DNA from: Combretum micranthum
Taxonomy: Eukaryota; Streptophyta; Magnoliopsida; Myrtales; Combretaceae
Assembly: GCA_024138025.1 (NCBI GenBank)
Contig: JAMXBD010000368.1
Span: 744,001-808,000 of the forward strand
DNA length: 64,000 bases
Direction of reading: 5' to 3'
Every line of letters begins with the position of its first letter. Within the stretch, counting starts at the first letter, position 1. Under the pieces are notes generated by a model. It saw nothing but the letters and a program-made list of their open reading frames with translations. It did not search any database and was not told the DNA's origin. The position numbers were made by a program, and so were the translations under genes. Positions 1 through 12,334 of this stretch are shown one piece after another.

Positions 1-105
1 GAAGAGCTCGCTCCCTACAAGCATTGCGAAGGGGGTTTTGAGGCTAAGGGATTTGGCTATGCCCATTGCAATGGTGATCTTGCTGGTGCCAAGTTGGCTG
101 CCGAT
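1..105 (-). pseudogene. RuvB-like 2 (Reptin/TIP49b) ATPase fragment, Walker A destroyed
   Basis: Read on the minus strand, 35 codons run off the left edge and match the region around the nucleotide-binding loop of RuvB-like 2 AAA+ ATPases, which work in chromatin remodelling and snoRNP assembly complexes. The stretch after the loop (ITIAMGIAKS, then TPFAML.GSELF) is the family signature. The Walker A loop, normally GQPGTGKT, reads SQLGTSKI, so nucleotide binding should be lost. Almost every difference from the family pattern (G to S, P to L, T to I, A to T, E to K, A to V) needs only one C-to-T or G-to-A change, as expected for a methylated, silenced copy. No upstream Reptin sequence is visible beyond about base 110, so this is a truncated fragment. 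The rest lies outside the window. The family comparison is from knowledge, not an alignment. Confidence 0.72.
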
Positions 106-1004
106 GGCAGTTTATGTTTTAGTAAAGAGCCAAACTGATTGATAGATAAAGAATAAAGCATTTCCTTAAAAAGGTCACATTTTTGTACGAAAAAGTATTT
201 CAATGAGGATATGAACAAACATATCTGCATATGGGGTATTTGGATTTTTATTGTTTTCCTTGAATAACGAAAAAAAGCAGAAAGCTTACCTTTTGCTTTA
301 TGAGTAGATATTGAAGCCAGTGGCTTATGGCAGATCCATTCATCAAAATGATCTGTTTTACAAAAGAAGGAGAAAATAGAGTTAAGGAGTCTCTCCGGAG
401 AGAATTGCAAATGAAGATATAGGATTAAGGTTTCTTTTGAAGGAGGGGGACTATTCACAAATGGAAGAAAGGATTAGAGCTTCTTTTGGGGCAGCTTTTA
501 TACCAAGTCATAAATTTATAAAACACATTCGATGATCCATATATTTTAACATCTATCCAATGGCTATATTTAATACTTGTGTTCAAGCTGATTAAGGTCG
601 ACTTGACCTAATGCCGACCCCCTAATGTTTCTTAAATTTCACGGCTCTCTCTCTCTCTCTCTAAGTTGTCCTAATGTGGTAACCTTCTCTCGTCTTTATT
701 TTCCTCATTTCATGCTATCAAGATGCATTTACTTAAGGACCAAGCTTTTCCGTAACTTTTATGCCATGCAAGGAAAGGACGAAGGTTCAAACTATATTTT
801 GATAATAAATGGCATACTATAAGGTAAAGGGTCCATATTATATATTTATTATTTTGGTGTATAAATGACAAATTATTAGGTTTTGTTGACTCCAATTAAG
901 GAATATTTACGTGCATGATTTCTTTTGCCCTTTTTACCATTATTTATTTATTTATTTTATATTCATTTTGCCAATGAATAAGTAGATATTTGATATACAA
1001 ATTA
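106..1004. other. AT-rich spacer, no gene seen
   Basis: No supportable gene. It contains a short CT microsatellite near 645-662. The open frame on the minus strand over part of this stretch has no recognisable domain and overlaps the RuvB-like fragment in another frame, so I treat it as chance. Confidence 0.5.
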
Positions 1005-1385
1005 CATCAAAATGTATTAGCATTTGGTCTTTCAAGATATTAACATTTTGAGTTGTTAAAAAGAGACATTAATATTTGAGAGATAAGTTCATTTAAGATA
1101 TCAATGTTTTGAGTGGTTAAAAAGATATATCAATGTTAGGCAAAGTGAGTCAAATAGGGTATCAATAATTGATCATTAATGGAAAATTAATTAGATTTAA
1201 TATATAAAACTAATCCATATATTGATGCATTAAATAAACTATGCAATGTTGATATCTCATTCGATACAGTTTGTCAAACGTTTATACCTCTTTTTTAACT
1301 ACTCAAAATATTGATTTATTAAATAAACTTATCCCAAACATTGATATCTTCTGGTGTACTTTACACATTTGATATATTGTTTAAC
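1005..1385. mobile_element. MITE-like imperfect inverted repeat
   Basis: The two arms are imperfect reverse complements. The left arm carries TCAATGTTTTGAGTGGTTAA (about 1101-1120). The right arm carries the complementary words around 1293-1345 (TTAACTACTCAAAATATTGA). A related arm recurs at about 47555-47665 inside the CRK intron, so this is a dispersed family. No transposase is present and I could not fix a target duplication, so the edges are approximate. Confidence 0.55.
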
Positions 1386-1435
1386 TTACAAATATATATA
1401 TTGATTAACATTATGCATAAGATGAATATATACAA

Positions 1436-2475
1436 GATGGGTAAGGTATCACACTTTATTTGCAATCATACCCTATAAGGTATAAGGTACTAAATTTTAT
1501 ATCTGGTGCCTATTTTTATAGCACTTTTAGAACTATTTTGTACCATGTACCCTAAAAGTCAATATGGCGTAGGGTATCCTATAGAACATTTAATTTTTTT
1601 TCTTTTTTTAATTTCCAGATTATTTAATATTATAAGTAATTGACTTTTGTGTACCATGATTGGCCATCATACCATCATGTGTTCACTTGTACAAAAAAAA
1701 TTCGAAAACAATTTTCTAATATCATAAATTCTTCATTATATGGAACTTATTTATATGATACTAGAAAAGCAACATATACATGAAAGTTGAAACCTATAGC
1801 TACGTAAGTCCTATTTATGTGATACCAGACAACAATGAGGAACTTATAGAGAATTCCAATAGCTAAAAACTTTTGAGACACTTTTATTTTTATAAACATA
1901 AGATAACCAATATTTCTATATGACTTTAAAGATCAAGCAAATACAACTAAAGAACATATGTTATATTGTAAAACACCTAGAACAATCATCTTAGAAAATA
2001 TGATGTGCTAATGTAGTTGGAAAGTGTAGAATAGATTAGGGTTTACAAAAACAAGAAGGAAGAAAAGTGGCAAGGAAAGAAGATGGAAGAAAACGATGAT
2101 GCGAGATGCAATCTGATAAGTAAGTAATAGGTCAAAGTTTTAAATATAGGTAATTAATCTCTTTTAAAAAAAATCTATAACCAAAAATAATAGTATGACT
2201 AATTTTTTTATTTATTAATATCATTTAATAATTTTTTATAAAATAGGTATTGATTACATTGGAATCTGCATCATAAATACTTTAAATTACAAGTTTTGTG
2301 CAAGTCCTATGATAGGTATAAAATATAAGGGCCTCGTGCCTATACTTTATCCTATGGGACTAGATTTCAAGAATTGTACCTAAATCTACTCATTGACTCT
2401 CAATATATGTTTGATCTAACACTGTCGAATTAGGTACTAATAGGTACCTTGTTCAATAAGATTACACTCTTACCA
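1436..2475. mobile_element. Possible non-autonomous DNA transposon with imperfect ends
   Basis: The left end (GGTAAGGTATCACACTTTAT, from about 1440) and the reverse complement of the right end (GGTAAGAGTGTAATCTTATT, up to about 2475) are similar, and GGTAC/TACCCTA words are enriched near both ends. The interior has no coding sequence. No clear target duplication was found, so this is tentative. Confidence 0.25.
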
Positions 2476-3338
2476 TTATTTATGTATTGATTTACCATAA
2501 AATTACTCATTAATTTGTATACGTGTGAATGTTTTAGGAAAATCTAAGGTAAGTTTCATCTATGGTACAATACTTTTTAGGTTGTAACAATTTGGTAGCT
2601 AAAAAAAAATTGTATGAAGATGGTATCTTAATTTTTCAACTTTTTCACCGATGGCACATTTTGCCAAATTGCAGCCATTATAAGCCTCTAGATTTTTCAA
2701 TACTCTTAGATAAGAACTCTAGTGCTAATATCGAAATAAGAACTCCAAAACCAACCCAAGTCAAAATCAAACTTTATAACCCTAAATGGGACTAGATTAA
2801 AATCTAATAACCTTAGGGGATCAGGAGAATTAAGTGAGGAACAAAACCTTAAAGTAAGTAATTTAATAAAAATTGATCACCATCAAAATGATTCCATATA
2901 CTGTGACCAAATCAATCCGGTTCAACCTTCAACCACAGAAACCCTAAGATCGATCCAAGCCAATCCCAAGTTTCAGAAACCCTAAACAATATCAGATAAG
3001 TTAAGTAACCTTAAATCTCTTATAAGTAAAATATGAATAGAAAATTCCAAATACTAAATCCGAAGATAACGTGTACCTTTGAAGACAAAAAAAAAAAATC
3101 CAATAATCGTACAACTCGAAATCTCTACACTAAATAATTCATCTATCTAATCTCTAACATGCCAATCGAGGTAGTATATCCAAGTAATATTCAATGATAA
3201 AAAAATAAAAAATAGTTCCCTATAGTATGGTATTAATTCATCAAGTTAAAATTTCATTGGTTAAACCAAACCATTTTCGTACTAGTCGCTAGCACGTAAA
3301 TCAAGATAATATCACCAGATAACAATTAATGATAAAAT
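2476..3338. repeat. Degenerate repeat with recurrent ACCCTAAA/CCTTAAA words
   Basis: No gene. Related phrases (ACTCCAAAACC, AACCCTAAAC, ACCTTAAAGT) recur here and up to about 3660, suggesting diverged tandem copies of roughly 200 bp that resemble the 5' part of the 4 kb LTR family. Confidence 0.35.
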
Positions 3339-4117
3339 TGTAAACCCCTAGATTCTTCGGTAGTTTTATAAGTAAATCTTAAAGTCGGAATGAAAGCTGG
3401 AACCTTAAAGTCAAACTGAATCAATGTTTAACTTTAGAAGCCATAGACTTAATTAAACAATCCCGATAACCATAAAATATTAAATGAATTATAAAAATAG
3501 AGTGAACTCAAATTATGAACCAAATATATAGTATAAACATAAACCTCTAGATTTTATAATCTTACTAGTGAATCTTAAAGCCGAGATTGAAATAGGAACT
3601 CTAAAGTCAATCTAGGCCATTATCAAGTTCTAGAAAACTTAGATCCAACCAGACTGCCCCTGAAACCTTAAAATATTAAAAATGAAATAAACCTTAATTA
3701 TGATCCAAAAATACGTTATATACCCTAAAATGATCATATTCGACAAAAACTCATTTGTTTCGAACCCAAACAGGATCAGTTTTCAAATTAAGACACGGAT
3801 ATGGAAAATAAGGCAAAATATCTCGACAAATAATACAACTAGTAATATAATAAGAATTCATAAAAATATCATATATAATTTTTACAGCTCATAAAAATGA
3901 TAAATATAGCCTATTTACATGTATTTTTATCATTGTGGATAATTTATTTGTCTTATTTACTATTCAATTACTATTCACTATTATTCATTACTATCCATTT
4001 ATCTCTACTTTTCTCTTACACTCTTACATAGCTATTTTTTATATTTACATTACCATCACTACTTTTTACTTAACTTTTCTTACACTTTATTACTTTTTTC
4101 TTCTAAAATTAATTTTT

Positions 4118-4404
4118 GGTTAATGCCTCATTTGGTACCTGAACTTTGATCAAAAGATCAATTAGGTACCTGAACTTTTAATTTGTTCAATTTCATACCC
4201 CACATAAACTTTTCATGCCCTAAACACTGCCTCACCCAATCATTGTCTGACGCATGTCATTTTTTTTTCAAGAGACAATAACAGAGTGAGGTAGTATTTA
4301 TGACACAAAAAGTTCATCTAGAGTATAAAATTGAACAAATTAAAAGTTTAGGTACCTAATTGATCTTTTAGTCAAAGTTTAGGTACCAAATAGGGCGTTT
4401 ACCC
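4118..4404. mobile_element. 287 bp MULE-type MITE with 10 bp target duplication
   Basis: A nearly full-length hairpin. Terminal inverted repeats of about 95 bp at roughly 85-90 % identity begin GGTTAATGCCTCATTTGGTA on the left and, reverse complemented, GGGTAAACGCCCTATTTGGT on the right. An exact 10 bp direct repeat, ATTAATTTTT, flanks it at 4108-4117 and 4405-4414. The length and long TIRs fit a Mutator-like MITE (usual TSD 9-11 bp). It has no coding capacity. It sits inside the older LTR copy H. Confidence 0.85.
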
Positions 4405-5358
4405 ATTAATTTTTAATCACTCCCTCTCTCTTCCCTCAAACATGGTTGGCATCTTCTCTCTCTTTATCCCTCTATTTCATTTTGTTTTTCATTTATTTTA
4501 ATATCTCTAATTTTCCTCTAAATTTTTCTATAAATACCCCCTCATCCTTTACTTCTTACACACATTTCCTAGACCATAACCAAACTCTTGCAAAATTATT
4601 TTTCAAACACTCTCCTCTCCCTCTCTCAAGATTCATGCCACACACACAAAAATCCTAAGTCCTCTCAAATCCTTCTTTCATCAACTGCTTTAGGTAAACA
4701 CTAAACCATCTCCATAGATTATGGTAAATGTTATGTATAATATGTATGTCATTAGAAGTTTTCCATATAAAAATCCTCATGATGCATATGCTAGGGAATG
4801 GAAATGCAAAGATAATTGTTCATAATATGTTTATGTTCATATTTATGTTTATGATCATGATATATTCTTATTCTAACTTAACTTTCTATATGTAATCATA
4901 TATAGGAAATACTTATATTTTAGAGTCTAAATGCTCACTAATCTAACTTTTTATTTCATTCTTTTATTTCATGTATTAATTTATTTCAAGCAATTTATTT
5001 ATTTCATGATTTTGAGACTTGTCATTTATCAAAGTCTCAGACTTGTCCATCTTCAAGTCAAAAGAAAAGGAGACTTGTCTATTTCTAATTCTTGAGGAGC
5101 CTTACATATAATCTACGACCAATGCTTATATTATCTATCTTTAATTTTTTTTATTTATGGGACTAGGTATATTTCAAGTCTCGGGAAGCCCTAATAAAAA
5201 TCTAAGACTTCTAATTTTCCTTTTTGATGGTGACTGGATTATTTGAAGTCTTAAGAAGCCTTGACCATGATCTAAGGCTAACATATTTCTATTTTGATTT
5301 CCTTGAATTTTCATTCATGTTCTTGTTTATTTATCATTTTCAGTTGAGCTTGCAAAAC

Positions 5359-5394
<36 letters not shown>

Positions 5395-7739
5395 TAGGTG
5401 TAGTTAAGTTAATGTACATAGATGCTTATAGAGATGTTGATAAAAAAAAGTCCTAAAATTTTTAATGTCGATAATTTTTTGTTATGTATAATATTTTTCC
5501 AAAAATCTTATTTCTAATGTATAAGAAATCTTGCCCTCTAAAATAAAAAGTAAGAACAAGACATCTATCTAAAACTTGTTTTCAAAACATGAGAAAACTT
5601 TTTATCAAAGAGTGAATTTTAAAACAAGATCATCCTCTTAAAATTCCTTAAAATACCGAGATGGAAAATATGACTCTAGAAAATATTACAACTTAAAATT
5701 CTTTTCTTAAATACAAATGAGAACCCTTTTCATCAAGGAAGAAAAATTTAGAACAAGTCATTTCCTTAATTTTTCTCATATGCCAAAACTTAAAACATTT
5801 TAAAGTAATGAAACTTAGAATAATTTTTCTCTACAAACTCATAGAGATCCATAATTAGTTAAAAGAAGTTTATCATGAAAATATAATATTCATGGATTCA
5901 AATGAATATAAAACCATGATTTTTAGTTAAGTTTCACATTTACAAAAATCTAAGGACTGAAATCTTGTTCAAAAACCCCAAATGTGAATTTTTCTTAAAC
6001 TTAACTTTTCAACCTTCCATAAAAGATTGTTTTACCAAAATTCCTATTTTGGGAGAACATCACTATAATCATACATGTAATATGAGTTATTATCACTACT
6101 ATATAATTTTAAATGTAAAAATATATTATTCTTGTCGTAGGATGTGTAAACCCCAAAAACTTTCACCATACGATACGACCCTAGATTAGAAATTATGGGT
6201 TGACTAGTAACCCTAGGAGTTAATCAGAAACTCCAGTTTAGATAGATACTTTAAATTTGATCGGTTTGGGACTCATAAACTTCATAAAAGAACTTCTTTG
6301 ACCCCAATAGATTCCAAAAACGAGAATTCATATTCCAAGTTGATAATTCAAGTTGTGCTCAAAGGAAACTTCAAATCCCAAATCCGAATCCTTGTCAAAC
6401 CGACAGATTATATAGGAAAACCTAAATATAGAAATTAAGAAACCCTTTTGGTATTCAATAGAGATTTGAAATTAAAACAAGATATAGTAACAAACCTATA
6501 TTTTCATTGGAACCTTAAAATTTGAGATTTCTAGTCAGTAATAAACTACATTGATAAGATTTCATAGTGAGTATCCAAATCTAATACATATAGCTAATTT
6601 AGCCTATATATTAGTAGTAATATTACGTAAATGACTCAATAGGGTTTTAGTTAGAAAATTGTGATCTTAAGATAAACTGTTAGGATTATAAATACCTAAT
6701 AAAAACATAAACTGATGTATAACTTGAGATCTAGACCTCAAATATAGAATTGAATCATACCAATACTCGAACTAGGGTTTTCTAAAGCCCTTGGAGCCTG
6801 AAACGAAAATTGACCTGAAAAGCTTATAAAACCTAAATCGCGTAGGATAAACTTTTCTTAAACAAATAATTACGTACTATTAAAACTTAAATTTGTACTT
6901 TTTGTTAAACTAAACATCTTGTAGGATTCATTAAAGACCTTTGTACATATATATTTACATATATAAGCTAAAATATACCCTAATAGTGTAATAAATTACC
7001 CGAAAATTCAATTAAATAAAATCTAACTAATATATATAATTAATATATGAACAATTACAACTTGAAGGAGACGTTTAGGTTGCTTTGGAGGGCTGTGATC
7101 TTCTCAATTGTTGTGAGCCGAAAATCCTCCAATTATACAATGCTAAAGTCAATACCAATCTAACATAAACCAATACAAACCGGCCAAATCACCCCCATAT
7201 TAATGATAATCAAACAAGGAAATGAATGAACACAAACAGGAGCAATTCGTTCCAAATCTAAGCAATAAACACGGCCGAAGAATTGCATTCGTTTATATAT
7301 ATATATATATATATACCTTAACGAATTTAAATGAAAAGGCAAACGAACTTCAAACCTTCTCAAACTTTCCAGAATCCATCTACACCTTATTAGGAGTTGA
7401 ACCAACCCAGAAAATGATTTTTAAACACTTACATCAACCCAGTTCGAAAATTCGAACAAAAACTGGGAAAAACGCATGAAAAACGAGCTTGAGGTAAGTG
7501 ATTCTATTCCGCGAGTTTTCTTTCAATTCTAAGGATTGATACTGACTTCTAAACATCCTAGGAAGCTAACCAAGTCCACTAGGAGCTTCGGATTTCACCG
7601 AGAAGTCACAACGAAGGTGATTTTCCCAAACCCTAACCGAGCTTGATGATCCAAAATCGTGGGTAACATGTTGTTTTTATGTTATTTTTCTTACATATTC
7701 AAGTAGATTAGGCTCCTAGGAGTCTATAGGATCCAAAAT

Positions 7740-7860
7740 CCCGACGTTTTAACATCGGGATTGATCGGAAATGGCCGCGGCTCATCGGGGAAGAAGATGA
7801 ACAGTGATCCCCGATGAGCACGGGCTGGGTACACAGGTGTGTTTAACCCGTGTACCTCTC
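7740..7860. repeat. GC-rich double hairpin inside LTR copy E
   Basis: Two inverted repeats sit side by side: GCTCATCGGGG (7780-7790) with CCCCGATGAGC (7809-7819), a perfect 11 bp stem, then GGTACACAGG (7828-7837) with CCCGTGTACC (7847-7856), with one mismatch. They stand out in an otherwise AT-rich LTR. Confidence 0.8.
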
Positions 7861-8359
7861 GGCCAATTTAAAAAAAAAAAAGTAAAGAAAAACGAAACTA
7901 AATAAATATAAGTATAGAATAAATAATAATATAAGTAATTTTAGAATTATTATTATTATTTCTGCATTTATTTATTTTTCTGGAATAGTAATAGTAATAT
8001 TATAGTATAATAATATAAAATCAGAAATTTATTTATTATTTAAATTTAAAATAAATTATTTTCTGACACTATTAAATATATGATGTTTAAATATTTAATC
8101 TATTATTATTAATCTAAAAAGAATTTTTAGAAATATAAATTACTTTGTTAAGTAATTTCCGCATAATAGATTTCTAATTATAATTATTAATATTCTTAAT
8201 ATTATTAAAAGAATTCTTAGAATTTTGAAAATATTATTTATGAAATAATAATAAATATGAGCATAAGACTAAAATTTTTTTTAGTAATAATATGAATTAA
8301 AGTATAAGACAATTAGTATAATTACTAATGTGATGAAATATAATTATTCTATTTAATCT

Positions 8360-8392
8360 ATTTCGGAAATTTTATTATTATTATTATTATTA

Positions 8393-8428
<36 letters not shown>

Positions 8429-8430
8429 GA
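8360..8430. repeat. (ATT)n microsatellite
   Basis: About 70 bp of near-perfect ATT trinucleotide repeat. Similar tracts occur in the other 4 kb-family LTRs (5361-5395, 20880-21450, near 63420). Confidence 0.9.
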
Positions 8431-11400
8431 TGTTATAATTTTTTTAGTACTATTATTGATAAAAATTATTAATATTCTTATTATTTACAGTAAAAGGAGA
8501 AATTTTCGAAAATAATTATAATAAAATTTATAAATCCTTTTATTAGTAAGTATATTTTCATAAAGATAATATTTAACTAATTTATAAAAATATATATATG
8601 TACATATCTATATATAATATGGAGTTTAGTAAATACTAAGTACATATTTAAAAAGGAATAGATAACAATGGAAATTTAGATAATCTAAAATTACGAGTAT
8701 AGGAATACCTATACTCTACAAGAAAAATTTATTAAGTAATTTAAAAGGAAAACTAATAGTTTTGAACAATAAAAATGAATTAACTAAGTTGTTAAACTTT
8801 CCAAATACCCAATTAATAGATTCAAGTATCCAACCAGAATTAATAAAATAAAACTGTGAGTACAATGAATTAGAACTTAGGGTTATTTCGAAAGAACTAG
8901 TTAAGAATAAAACAGAAACCCAACAAACCTAAATATTCATAGGAACTAGGTTATATAGTCTGGAAATTTTAATGATTATATTATTTATCTTAATAGGTGA
9001 CTCGGGTATTGGGGATGACCTACCTGAAGATTACTACGATTAAATAGGATGGGCAGGTGAGTAACTCAGTCTTATTACATTGGTTGTGCTTGTACTAGTA
9101 GTGAATCTTAAATAAAAAGATAATGAAAATTGGTGAATTGTTTGAAATATGAAAGTTGTGTATTGTATTCCATTGATTGCCATGTCACTCTAAAATAAGC
9201 GATAACACAAATGCATGATAATGCATACAATATCTGATTGAGTGTCTGTAATGCTTGATCACCCCCAAATTGACTAAAAACTACTGGTACCATAATGGAA
9301 AATAATCATGCATTACATACTATGCATAAAAAGCATTGAGTAAGTGGTAGCCTACTACGTGTTAGTTTCTCGGATCTCTGGTGATGCTTGAATTATCTAG
9401 GCCAGAGAACTATTAGTTAATTGCAAGATTACCTTTGTTCTGTTAATACCATAGGAACTAAAATGGTAAAAGAAGGACGCCGCTTATGGTATTACATGGG
9501 AATAACTAACACTTAGTGGAGTTTCTAAAGCTAAAACAGGAAATGCATAATGAAACATGATAAGCTTAAAGAGATAATTAAATTAAATATTATTATTTCC
9601 TGAAAGCTTAAGTCTCTCCTGGGTAGGTGGACCATAGATTGTGATCTTCAACCCCGATGGGAGGGCGTAAATCTTCATCCTGTTTGGATTCCGGGTTATC
9701 CAAGCTTGAAATGTTCATTTGTGTGATGCATTTCATATGATTGTTAAATAACTTGTATGTTATGTGTAATAAGTTCTGGTTATTCACTGAGCTTGTATTT
9801 TAGCTCACACTCACACAGTCCTTTCAGGTTCATTTTGCGACCCTGGCTCATTACTAGCAGGAGCAGGGTCCCGGTAAGAGATTAGAAGCTAGAAGTTTAA
9901 AGTTTAGTATAGGGTTAGAATATCTATATCTGTAATAGACTTGTGATGCATTTAAAGTGCATTAGAATCATCAACTATAGTTGTAAGGACTTATAAAGCA
10001 TATGATCTGTAATATTATAGTTTGTAAAAGTTGTTTACTAGTTACATCTTATATATGTTTGTTTATTCCATCCAAGCAACTAAAAGATCATGTTTTTGGA
10101 AATCATGTCACCCCTAGAATGTAACCTAATAATGGTAATCGAGTGATTCTTGATTATTATTATTAGAATACCCTCGGGGCGTGACAGGATGTCCAAATGA
10201 ATCAAAATGTTGAAAATGTAAAAGGAACAAGGTCTAGAATGGTTTAGATGCATTTTGTACCATCCTATTCTGAAACCTGAATGACCTTAAATGTTAAAGT
10301 AACTTTAGAAATACATAGAGCATTCGAAATAGGTAGAAAAATACTCATATACAAAATTCTGAGATAAAATGAGTAAGTTATGGCCATTTTAAGTTGGAAC
10401 TTCCATAACCAAGAAAAATGACATGAATAAAATAAATAGAGTTAGAAATTTAAGTAGAACATCTATGAAATACTCATTCCGAGTATTTCTTTTATTTAGG
10501 TGACAAGGGTTTGACGTGCTATATTTGGAAGATTATTTCGACTAGTATTTGCTCTAATGAATGAGTGAGTTTTTTCTCCTAAATTCGTTTCCTTGTTTGC
10601 ATTTGTAAAGTAGTTGCACTACCATTTTAAGAAAAGATAAAAATGGACATGTATGAGTGTTATCAAAGCATGTGTTCTTGGCTGTATGATTAGATGAATA
10701 CTAAGTATACCATAACCTTATAATGTTTGCTTAATTATGCTTATTTATTATATACGAGGTTGCTATGTGTGTTCAAACTAATTGATCACCCTTAATGAAC
10801 TTAATACAGATTGGAGCTAACAAAAGAAATGGTCACGCATAGTATCTGTCTAGTCACATTTCAGAAGGCTACTATGCCTATGTGTAGAGTTGGATGGGCT
10901 ATAATCATGGTGGGACAAGGACCCTACTCCTTCTTAAGGAATCCACATTGCTCCGAGAATGTGACTCTAAATTTGGAGCCATGCCAATGAATGCTATAGG
11001 TGAGTGCCTGGGGATTAGTAGTAGAAGATTATAGAGACCTTTATCAATAATTCCTTACCCTTGATATGAAGGACATAAATCCATTCTATGTATAGGTTCT
11101 AGATAACTATACATATGTGTGATTTTCATGTGATTATTACTTGAGCATAGCATATACTTTAACTAACAAACTTGTTTGATTATTTATGTTGATACGAGTA
11201 GTGAAGGAAATATCTCACTAAGCATGTTATAAGTTTACACCCCCATAGATCTTTGATGAAACAAGAACACTCAAAGCTTTACTTGAGAATCAAGACTACA
11301 AGGAAATTACTATTGGACTTTAGAGCCTTAATGAAGGAATTAGAAGAATAAGATGAAGTTTCATTTCAAAAAGTTTTTTTATGTTAAATATGTGACATGT

Positions 11401-11700
11401 TTTTAATTTGGAGACTAATAGAAACATTATAATACATCGATCCATTGAGGACATTAGCGGGGATATGCCCCCAAGAAATTTAATCTACCTTGTTTAAGTT
11501 TAATTATGTAAAGATCTCTTGCATTGCTATTTACTTGTTACCATCATAAATTGTACTACTCTAAAGAGTTCCTTTTGTTGTGAAGAATGCCTTGTGCATA
11601 ATATCAAAGCCTTTGCGTGACTAAGGTAGTTATTCTTAGCTTAGGCTTTGATATTATGTACGGTGGACTATCACATTTAAGGTATCCATCGGGGCGTAAT

Positions 11701-12334
11701 AATCATATCTCAAGCGAAATGCTGGTGTGTCAAGTGGGGGCTAAATAAAATATAATTTCTCTATAATATGTGTTATGCTTTTCTTTTTTAATTTTCTCTA
11801 TCCTATGTTAATTTCCCTCTCAGTTTCTCTCTTACATGGCTGTAAATGTTTTTTTTTTTTTTTTCACTCACACAAAACCCTTAGTTTCCTCCATTGTCCC
11901 TAAACCTTAACCCAAACATCTCAAGGAAAAAACTCTCAAACCTAACTCTAAAACCCTTGCACGTCGATTATAAACATCTCGATCAATACCATTAGAGCAT
12001 TTCTAAAATACCCTAAACTTTCACCTACTTAATTAGAAATGATTTAATTGAATTATAGAAAAGAAATAGAAAAATTGAGATAATTAAATTAGTAAATAGG
12101 TTAAATGGAGATTAGTGATTTTAAATATTCTTTTTCTTTATGTTTATTCCTTCTTTAAATCGATTTGATAAATCAATCTATTTAATTTATTTTATAAAAT
12201 TCTTTTTTTGAATAAACTCCTCTCATATCTAATTCAAATTCTTCAATTCCCAAAAAAATATTTTTAAATGTTTAGTAAAGTTCTAAATCTTCAAATTTTA
12301 GTTAACTTTCATATTACTAAATCTTTAAAATTTT
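11701..12334. other. AT-rich spacer between LTRs
   Basis: No gene or repeat boundary that I can support. It includes a poly(T) tract near 11849-11864 and telomere-like CCCTAAA words (11885-12015) too scattered to be an array. Confidence 0.4.

Larger units (their letters stand above)
6145..10186 (+). mobile_element. Solo LTR, 4 kb family (copy E), 4,042 bp
   Basis: It starts TGTAAACCCCAAAA and ends CTCGGGGCGTGACA, and is flanked by the exact 5 bp duplication GGATG (6140-6144 and 10187-10191). No internal retrotransposon domain is attached, so it is a solo LTR left by LTR-LTR recombination. It holds a (TA)n tract near 7293-7315, a GC-rich hairpin module at 7740-7860, (ATT)n tracts at 8360-8430, and landmarks shared with the 19357 copy (GGTGAGTAACT near 9056, GACGCCGCTTATGGTATTAC near 9475). 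The ends resemble those common in plant Tekay/Del-type gypsy elements, but lineage is inference. It inserted into LTR copy H. Confidence 0.9.
3339..11700 (+). mobile_element. Degenerate 4 kb-family LTR (copy H), split by later insertions
   Basis: It begins TGTAAACCCCTAG, like the other 4 kb-family LTRs, and ends near CATCGGGGCGTAATA, a decayed form of their GGGGCGTGACA end. A TATA box (TATAAATA) near 4530 is followed by a pyrimidine-rich leader, as in the sister copy at 19357. Internal landmarks agree with the other copies, for example GAAATGGTCACGCAT near 10827. Removing the nested MITE and the nested solo LTR leaves about 4.0 kb, the family length. No matching target duplication was found, so the exact edges are inferred. 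It is probably the oldest LTR here. A (TAA)n tract lies at 5361-5395. Confidence 0.5.

Noticed and set aside
57..458. 133-codon open frame on the minus strand
   Set aside because: It overlaps the RuvB-like segment in another frame, has no domain and has composition typical of AT-rich non-coding DNA.
11880..12015. CCCTAAA words as an interstitial telomere array
   Set aside because: The words are isolated and not in tandem. AAACCCTAAA is also common in plant promoters and LTRs.
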